In this document: in pieces, positions 56,880 through 64,000 of the stretch
Numbering within the stretch: the first letter of the stretch is position 1
How the letters are laid out: each line of letters begins with the position of its first letter
Origin: Diogma glabrata
Lineage: Eukaryota; Arthropoda; Insecta; Diptera; Cylindrotomidae
Assembly: GCA_963693315.1 (NCBI GenBank)
Contig: OY856188.1
Coordinates: 200,894,686-200,958,685 of the forward strand
Direction of reading: 5' to 3'
DNA length: 64,000 nt
Notes under the pieces: model-generated
Databases searched by the model: none
What the model was told of the DNA's origin: nothing
Seen by the model: only the letters and a program-made list of their open reading frames with translations
Position numbers and translations under genes: made by a program

Positions 56880-58015
56880 AGGGGTTACGCTATTGTATTT
56901 TTTGGAATATTTTTGAAATTTTGAAGAAAGTTTGTATTTTTGATTTTGTTATAACTCTTGCGATATTTTTAGAATTTTGGAAAAAGTTTTTTTAAATTTC
57001 CAATTTTTGATTTGGAAGAAGTTTCAATTTTTGATTTTGTAATATTTTTCGACTTTTGAAAAAAGTTTGTATTTTTGATTTTGTTATAATTTTTGAAATT
57101 TTTTTGGAATTTAAAAAAAAGTTTGTACTCTTGATTTTGCAATATTTTTAGAATTTTGATAAATTTTTCAATTTTTGATTTTGTAAGAATTTTCGAAATA
57201 TTTTAAGAATTTTGAAAAAGTTTCAATTTTTGATTTTTTTATAATTTTTTGAATATTTTTGGCATTTTGAAAAAGTTTGTATTTTTGATTTTGTTATAAT
57301 TTTTGAAATATTTTTAGAATTTTTTTAAAAAGTTTAAATTTTTAAATTTGTAAAATTAAGAAATTTTGCAATAATTTTAGACTTTTGCAAAAAGTTTCAA
57401 TTTTTGATTTTGTAAAAATTTTCTGAATATATTTAGAATTTTGAAAAAGTTTAAATCTTTAATTTTATTATAATTTTTGGAATTTTGAAAAAAGTTTGTT
57501 CTTTTGATTTTGTTATAATTTTTAGAATATTTTTAGAATTTTGAAAAAAGTTTCAATTTTGATTTTGTAATAGTTTTTGGAATATTTTTAGAAATTTAAA
57601 AAAGAATTTAAATTTTTGATTTTATTTTAATTTTTAGAATATTTTTGGAATTTTGAGAGAAATATTAATTTTTGATTTTGTAATATTTTCTCGAAACGCT
57701 AAATGGAGAGGTTTTTGAGTAGTTTTCTGAGTGTATCATCTTTTCATTAAGTTATATTAAGTTATGATCTGTTATAATTTTGCGGCAACGTATTAATATT
57801 TCGTGTTTGTTTTGCAATAAATTTCTAAACAGAGATAAAAATTACTTGTCCTTTATTTAACCAAGAGTTTTATGTTTGATATACATCGCTGCCCAAAACT
57901 AAAAACAATGTCCTCATAAAAGTGTTTTGCCGAAAACTACAACAAAATCTTTAAACCAGTCCAAAGTCTTGATATCTTAGAGCTGTGAAATTTCAGCCCC
58001 TTCATATTTTGGTAT
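56880..58015 (-). repeat. Repeat family R58, right copy (inverted), with ~58-bp array
   Basis: The array (56,880-57,690) uses TTGATTTTGTTATAATTTTT-type units, the reverse complement of those at 46.4-47.2 kb. Next come GAGAGGTTTTTGAGTAGTTT (57,697), GATATACATCGCTGCCCAAA, ACTAAAAACAATGTCCTCAT and ATTTCAGCCCCTTCAT (58,000), in mirror order to 46.0-46.4 kb. The two copies bracket 9.7 kb. They could be two independent insertions in opposite orientation or the ends of one large compound element. Confidence 0.85.
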
Positions 58016-59025
58016 TAATATTTGGCTTGATGTAATTTTTAAAACAATGCTAAATGTTCTTCAGTCAACCTGGCTCGCTTCGCTTCATTTGTGAAAAAAT
58101 GTGTTCACATATATAGGTGCTACCAAACATGGTTAATATGCGTATAACAAACTGTCGAGTTCTTGGGAAACGGTTTGCAGATAAATAATCGTAAAACTCT
58201 GGAATACCAATTTCCTTATATTTTATGTTTTAATAGCGTGTCGCATCATAGTGCTATAACTCCTCGCGCAGAAATTTATTAGGGTTGAAATATGACCCAG
58301 ATAAGGATTGTCCTAGCTTGATGGGGCCCTGATCATGAGTGTAAAGCTTTTTCCCAATTGGACTCTGATTAAAATATTCGGATCAGGGCCTGATCAAGTT
58401 CGTCATATAAAACTAAATAGGGCAAACCCTAGTAAGGTATTTTGTATCAGATTGTCCAACCAGGGGTGAAATAGGAAAAACCACATCAGGGACGGATATA
58501 TTAAAATAAGGTCAACCCTAAAAGGGTATTCTAATTCAGGCCCGGAAGAGGCCCATATCAGATTACCGTAATAGGGCTTGTCATTTCCGGCCCTGATCAC
58601 GCCCTGATTGTATTCAGGCTTTCAATATTTGCGTCAATATTTTCAATGTCAACAGACATCGGAGAGAAAAATATATTGAAAAGAAACTCACTACTTTGAA
58701 AATCTGAAAACCTCTATTCAAAATCGTCTGCCAACATTTTCAGTTGTTTGTCATATTTTTCAAATTTTAATTCTGGATCTTTAAGCAAAACAGTTTAACA
58801 GCTAGAAAAATTGCATAAATTTTCTCTTTTCAATTGTATTTTTCATAAGGGTATCTTTTGTTTGAATGAATTTATTTGGTCATACAACGAGGCTATAAAC
58901 CTGTTTTTACACTGAACAATAATATTGAGTTGACTGAGATGGCCAGTAATGTCAACTGAGAAAGTCAAATTTGGTATTCAATCAACTTTTTTAGTTCAGA
59001 GCAGTCATAATATTCCCTGGTCCCT
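58016..59025. other. Unassigned DNA with a degenerate CCCTGATYAGG-rich patch
   Basis: No gene. From 58,264 to 58,620 short words such as CCCTGATCA, CAGGGCCTGATCA and GACCCAGATAAGG recur irregularly on both strands, giving locally higher G+C. I cannot define a period. The remainder is AT-rich. Confidence 0.45.
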
Positions 59026-59029
59026 CACT

Positions 59030-59492
59030 GATTTCATTTGATGATTACCACATCTTTTATACTTCGTGAGTATACTCTGCCATTTTTCAATTTGGCTGCT
59101 TTCTCGTTCGGCAATCTCCGAAAAATGATGATTTTTTTAACTATTGCGGTTTTAACTATGGTGGGTGGGTGGAAATTTGTTTTAGAATACAACAAAAATT
59201 TGTCTGCTGTTGTCGAGTCCGACAACCCAAACATGCCAAAATGTCAACTGTTGGACTCAACAATAGCAGACACATGTTTGTCGGACAAGGTCACCCTCTT
59301 GTTCCAAAACAAATTTCCACACCCAAAGTTAAAAAAAAATTGTGGTAGCAAATTTACAAGATCCCAGTAATCAGCATGTTTCGGAGTCGAAGAAAAATCA
59401 GTTGAATCGAAGTAAATGGCAGAACAAAAGTTTGCGAACTCGACAAGGACAGGCGCCTCACGAAGCATAAAATATGTGGTAGTAATTAAATG
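59030..59492. repeat. ~460-bp foldback element
   Basis: GATTTCATTTGATGATTACC at 59,031 and ACTTCGTGAG at 59,060 are mirrored by CTCACGAAGCATAAAATATG at 59,457 and TAATTAAATGAAATCGGCG at 59,483. The inner part (GTGGAAATTTGTTTTAGAAT, TGTCTGCTGTTGTCGAGTCC) is mirrored by GTTGGACTCAACAATAGCAG and CAAAACAAATTTCCAC. The two overlapping frames on opposite strands (59,038-59,370 and 59,244-59,468) are products of this symmetry; I do not call genes. Confidence 0.85.
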
Positions 59493-59844
59493 AAATCGGC
59501 GAGACTATAATCTTTAATTACGTCCAACGGTTTTAAAAATCTTCTTAAAACTTAAGATTCGAAGGGCAACACACTTCGGTATAGTATGGTAAATCTTCGT
59601 AATCACATTCCACATCTTTTAGCAATTTTAGCTTTACCATTAACGCTCGACGGTTTAACCACGTGCTCGAATACGTTTAACGATTTTAGCAGTTTTTTTC
59701 AATACATTGTAAATTTTAATTACTTTTGAACTTAAGACCAGTAAGGTGGGTAATGCAATGGGAGTTTTGAAAAGATCTATTATGTATGGGTTTTAATATA
59801 ATCTTTTATTCTGCCGACAGCACCACGTATAGCTGCTTTCATAA
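59493..59844. other. Spacer, nothing secure
   Basis: No recognised feature. A short frame just before 59,866 reads PRIAAFIKRVVAKRES behind an acceptor-like CTGCCGACAG, but it is stopped at once and unassigned. Confidence 0.35.
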
Positions 59845-59850
59845 AACGGG

Positions 59851-60181
59851 TTGTTGCCAAAAGGGAAAGTTGACAAATACACCAGGCAATGCATTGGAAG
59901 ATCATATTTTTTAATAGCCATTATAAGTACATTTTGTACTTTGGGATTATTTTTGATACATCCATTTATTTATGAATTTTTTAAATTGTTAACCGTGTGG
60001 AAAAGTGTTGAGGGTCACAATAATTTATGCAGCAGGCAACAAGAGGCACGCGGACTGTGAGTTTGACATCATACACAAAATACTATTATTAAATAACATT
60101 TAAATCTTTATTTACAGAAACCAATTTTACTTATATTTACACAATTTTATATGCACGATACAGCGTTTTGTTTACAATTAA
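59851..60181 (+). CDS. Weak two-exon gene candidate with a 61-bp intron
   Basis: A frame open from 59,845 (no ATG at its head) reads KGKVDKYTRQCIGRSYF, a hydrophobic stretch LIAIISTFCTLGLFLI that could be one membrane helix, then VWKSVEGHNNLCSRQQEARG. It meets a consensus donor GTGAGT at 60,057. An acceptor ATTTACAG ends at 60,117, and splicing the 61 bases keeps the frame open for 20 more codons to a TAA at 60,179; AATAAA follows at about 60,314. Intron size suits insects. However, the frame is AT-driven, the 5' end is undefined and I recognise no family, so chance is a serious alternative. Confidence 0.25.
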
Positions 60182-60990
60182 TTTTCACTTAACATCATCG
60201 CATTCTAAAATCGAACTAATTTAACTTTACACCGTCGCAGTCTAATATCAACTATCTCCTCTATACAAAAGGGAATTCTGCGCTGGCATATATGCACTAA
60301 CAATTGAAACACAAATAAAAATCGATTTCTTGATGTATTGCAATAAAATCGATATCGTTAATTTAAATAATTGTGATTTATATAACTGTATTTTTTAAGA
60401 CCGATTTGGGTAAATTATGATTGCCTGGCTTATGTATATGTGAATCAGATACATAATTTGGTTTCATTATAATACAAATAAGTTCAATTGCATTTTGCCA
60501 CTCGTCAAATTACGTTTAGCTATAGTTGCATTTAAACTTTATAAAAGTGTTAAATATAATATTAAGTAATAAATAACTTTTGATAATATTTCTGAAATTT
60601 TTTAGTTTTGTTTACTATATTAAATAATAAATAAATATACCGGTAAACATAATAATTCATTATATATAATTCTGCTTAATTTCTCGTAAATTTTAGGAAA
60701 ATCCAATCTTTACTTCATTATACGTTATCATTTTTGATATATTTTATTTCATGCTTTGACCTTTGTTCTTAAAAACGAATGTGACCTTGTTTTTAACCGA
60801 CTTCAAAAGGTACTGTGCTTTACTTGGGTTTTTTTTAATTTTGAAATGTTATATATCGAAAATTGAGGTTGAATACAATTGTTTTGTATTACATTGCGTT
60901 TATGCAAAATCGTAACAAAATTATTAAACTTAACAAGGCATCTTAAGATTCATCAGTCATTTGTTACCTACCGAAAATTCTTGCAGAAAA
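60182..60990. other. AT-rich DNA with one CCGACTTCAAAA repeat tip
   Basis: No gene is visible. The segment 60,794-60,835 (TTTTAACCGACTTCAAAAGG ... TTTACTTGGGTTTTTTT) is a third copy of the repeat terminus seen inverted at 28.94 and 29.03 kb. Confidence 0.5.
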
Positions 60991-61330
60991 ATTATATAGG
61001 AACTTACATGATCATGATCATTTGTTGTAGAGAATTGGGATAAGACGTTTTCAAGATCATACACGATCAAACGAGATTCTTTAATGAAAGTTTACAAGAT
61101 CATACAAGATTCTTGAATTAATTATTCAGGAAATTGTTTTGTCCTATATGATTCTTGCTAGGATCATGTGAACTATGTAAACATCTAATGCGAGTTCTTT
61201 CAAGGGTCAGGCATGTTTCTCGGAAGATCCTATACAACACTTGCAAGAGACTTGTATTTTCACATAGGATCTTTAATAGTTCACGTAAGATCCTAAGAAA
61301 AATTCCTACAAGAATTTTTGCCAGGGTATC
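60991..61330 (+). repeat. Degenerate short tandem words around AAGATCATACAAGATTCTT
   Basis: Words such as TTTTCAAGATCATACACGAT, GTTTACAAGATCATACAAGA, GGAAGATCCTATACAACACT and CACGTAAGATCCTAAGAAAA recur every 20-45 bases. A 76-codon frame across it is a repeat artefact. This is a decayed minisatellite-like repeat. Confidence 0.6.
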
Positions 61331-61885
61331 TTTGTTCGTTTCTCTTTCGTTTATGAAAAACCAATTCGAATATTATGTTCACTAATTCCTAAAACAAACA
61401 AAATAAATAATCTATTTCCCAAGGCATCAATTGAGTAAAATTATTGTGCTTTTCTAGAAATCGAATTGATTGTTTTTTGATTATTCATTTCCCATCGATT
61501 TATAAATATTAAATCAACACCAGAAGTTGAAATGGATACACATATCGAAATTTAATACATAATCAATGAAACATCATTTTTTTCACACAATGAAAATGCT
61601 TACATAATCATTGGTTTCATTCGGATAAGCAGAATCATGAAAAGTTTATGAATGGAAATAAATATCCTTGGAAAGAAACAACAAAACATAAATTTTGTAG
61701 TTGTTTTTTTTAGCAGAAAAAGCGAATAACTTTTGATCCTTATACAACATTAAAACCTTATACAACAAATTTTTGATTATATTATAATTTCTTTGAAATA
61801 TAAAGTTAAAAATTTGAAATCAAAAATCATTCAACGATACAATTTGATCTAAATGAGCTTAATTTTCAAGAAATGATCATCGAAA
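61331..61885. other. AT-rich spacer, nothing recognised
   Basis: No supported gene, RNA or repeat before the large foldback. Confidence 0.4.
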
Positions 61886-63477
61886 TAGTAGATTGTATTA
61901 CTAGTGCGAATGCGTTTTCCAAACAAAGGTTAGGTTGCCGCACGACCGCAGGGAGTGCGGCCAATAACTCGCGTTTGGCAAACGCATTTGCACTAGTAAT
62001 ACACACTATTTTTTGTAACAAGTGCATAAAATTTATAAATATTTATTTAATTGTTCATTTAATCATTTATTTAACAAAGTTATAAACAAATTTAAGATTT
62101 TTAAATAATTAAAGTGCGCCATCTTCGTTGTAATAGTTGTAAGTTATACTAACATAAGAATCCAACTAAAACAACACATAGTAATCCAACTGAACTGTCA
62201 AAATTGTGAACTTTGAAACCAAAATGAATTGTTTTTTCTTGCAATTCAAATGATGCAATGTGTTTAAGTTGTTTTTGCTATATGGTAAGTTATTTAAATT
62301 ATTATTTTGATATTTTAGTACTATAAAAATATTATATATAGATAGATATATGGATAGATTTAACTACAAATCTCACATGCAGGTGGCGATACGGTCCAGG
62401 CTTACAAAATATTTTGTGGTCATGTGTGCGGAAAAGCAGTTTTTTCTTTTATTCTATTGTAGTACAAAATTGAATATTTTTTACGCATGTGTTACAAAAA
62501 TAAATTTTTTGTAACACGTGCACAAAAAATATTCATTTTTGTACTAGAATAACATAAAAGAAAAATCTAATTTTCCGCACATATAACTACAAATTATTTT
62601 GTATGCCTGGCACGCACGCCGCCTACATGTGAGATTTTTAGTTAAATATATTATTTTTATAGTAATAAAATATCAAAGAGCAATTTCACGAAGATTCAAC
62701 AACGTTTTGACTTGACCCCTTTTAATTTTGATTATTTTTTGTTTATAGATAGTCTTTGATAAATAAAAAATAAAAGTTCTCTTAGAATTTTTTTTTTCGA
62801 CCAGGGGTTCACACAGGGTGCCCCTCAATTTTTGTTATTTTGCACTCACATCTGTAAAATGCACTCACATCATAAAATAACAAAAATTGAGGGGCACCCT
62901 GTGAAGACCCCTGGTCGAAAAAAAAATTCTAAGAAGAACTTGTATTTTTTATTTATCAAAGACTATCTATAAACAAAAAATAATCAAAATTAAAAAGGGT
63001 CAAGTCAAAACGTTGTTGAGAATCTTCGTGAAATTGCTCCAAAATAATACTTTAAATAACTTACCATATAGTAAAAATAACTTAAAAACAACCCAAAATC
63101 ATTTGAATTGCAAGAAAAAAACAATTATTTTGCATTATCAAAAAAACCAGTTGCCAAAATTGCAATGTTTTTAAAAAAATCCAAATGGATTGCTATGTTT
63201 ATTTTTATTAAATTTTAACAGTTTAGTACAATTTAGAAACGAGCTAGTATAATTTACAACTGTTACAACGAAGATAGCGCGTGACTTTGTTAAATAAATG
63301 ATTTAATTAACAATTAAATAAATATTGATAAATTTTATGCATTTGTTACAAAAAATAGTGTGTATTACTAGTGTGATTGCGTTTTCCAAATAAAAGCTAT
63401 TTTGTAGCACGACCGCCGGGAGTGCTGCAATAACTCGCGTTTGGAAAACGGAATCGCACAAGTAATACAATCTACTA
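61886..63477. mobile_element. 1.6-kb foldback element with hairpin tips
   Basis: The ends are TAGTAGATTGTATTACTAGT and, in reverse complement at the right, TAGTAGATTGTATTACTTGT. Each tip is itself a hairpin: CTAGTGCGAATGCGTTTTCC pairs with its mirror about 60 bases inward, around a GC-rich loop (GCACGACCGC...GAGTGC). The arms continue to an axis near 62,855, where GGGTGCCCCTCAATTTTTGT mirrors ACAAAAATTGAGGGGCACCC. Near the axis TGCACTCACAT is directly repeated. The left arm carries a nested insertion. No transposase frame is present. Confidence 0.88.
62311..62679. mobile_element. Nested ~370-bp foldback inside the left arm
   Basis: The outer left arm (TATGGTAAGTTATTTAAATT at 62,281) is continuous, in mirror terms, with GAGCAATTTCACGAAG at 62,678; the right arm at 63,030-63,066 joins these directly. 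The intervening block is itself palindromic: GATATTTTAGTACTATAAAA mirrors TTTTTATAGTAATAAAATATC, and TACAAAATTGAATATTTTTT mirrors AAAAAATATTCATTTTTGTA, with its axis near 62,505. It is a foldback inserted into a foldback. Confidence 0.85.
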
Positions 63478-64000
63478 TTATTAATTTAATATATAAATTC
63501 AGTAAAGCAAGGAAATAATTTGGCCACAACAATAAACAATTATTTTGTTAAATTAAATTTAATTGCTTATATTGTTTTAGAGCTAATTGCAACATGGATT
63601 CAACATCGATTTAATTGAAATATAATGAAAATTGCTGTTAGCTGAGCTGTGTGCTTCAAATATTCACAAACAATTGAAATATTATATTTAGACATATTTA
63701 TCTAGGTTCTTTTTTAATCCTTATTATATCCTATTTTCTATACAAAAAAAACAAAAATGAGTTTTTATTCGGGATTACGGTTAAGCTGAATTTTAAATAC
63801 AAATTGTTGTTTTAGTTTCAATTCTAGTGCACGATAATCGTTTGATTCAAAATTAATGTTTTTATAGACAATGTTTAATAAAGTTCGCTTCTTCGTTCGT
63901 AAATTTTTGAATTAACTAAACCCAAATTTTATCCCACCCATATTGTTTTAGCAAAAAAAAAAAATGATAACTCAAAAGACCCAATTTGCTTGTCCGTTTT
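63478..64000. other. AT-rich end of window, nothing recognised
   Basis: No coding frame, RNA gene or repeat could be supported in the last ~520 bases. Confidence 0.4.

Noticed and set aside
58264..58620. A relationship between the CCCTGATYAGG-rich patch and 22,095-22,260
   Set aside because: Only scattered short words are shared; I could not align the two patches by eye.
59038..59468. Two opposed frames of 110 and 74 codons with cysteines
   Set aside because: The sequence is a foldback, so each frame mirrors the other strand's arm; no domain is recognisable.
59820..59875. A ribosome-biogenesis (Noc/CBF-like) exon reading PRIAAFIKRVVAKRES
   Set aside because: Only about eight residues resemble the family; the frame stops at once and there is no donor site or neighbouring exon.

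Overview
The window is AT-rich, gene-poor DNA from an arthropod, most likely an insect. The case rests on its transposon content: Penelope-like retroelements with a GIY-YIG endonuclease, a mariner/Tc1-type transposon, a Ty3/Gypsy element with a tRNA-Trp-type primer site, an RNase H-bearing I/LOA-type LINE, and CR1/L2/Jockey-type LINEs. I could not fix the order; a beetle is only a guess. There are no bacterial-style operons and no complete host gene. Every recognisable coding region except a few small candidate exons is a broken mobile-element gene.

Layout. 0.2-1.3 kb holds three units of a ~450-bp satellite. 1.7-13.85 kb is a near-identical tandem duplication of a 6,076-bp segment; each copy carries a head-to-head inverted Penelope-like insertion and a foldback element with ~750-bp inverted arms. 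The right-hand foldback is complete at 14.08 kb and is followed by a deleted mariner (14.12-14.99 kb). 15.8-18.3 kb is a Gypsy remnant on the minus strand (LTR, primer site, Gag, protease, RT), interrupted by a ~58-bp tandem array. 18.3-25.4 kb is mostly featureless, with hairpin repeats, a LINE RNase H fragment (23-24.1 kb) and a small MITE.

25.4-31.4 kb holds a small splice-flanked candidate host exon (minus strand), a ~540-bp insertion with a tRNA-like block, a large foldback, a ~155-bp array, a second candidate exon, and a third Penelope-like copy. 31.7-38.6 kb has a ~325-bp dimer, direct/inverted repeats and otherwise unassigned DNA. 38.7-44.9 kb is a diverged repeat array split by a 3.6-kb LINE. 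46.0-58.0 kb is bracketed by two inverted ~1.1-kb copies of one repeat family carrying the ~58-bp array; between them lie LINE 3' fragments, a foldback and a 3-kb I/LOA-type LINE missing its RT core. 58-64 kb contains more foldbacks, including one nested inside another (61.9-63.5 kb), and a weak two-exon host-gene candidate near 60 kb.

Nothing here forms a working pathway. The notable biology is structural: recent segmental duplication, repeated formation of long inverted repeats, nested insertion, and internally deleted transposons. Similarities between repeats were judged by eye, so boundaries are approximate to within a few tens of bases unless stated.
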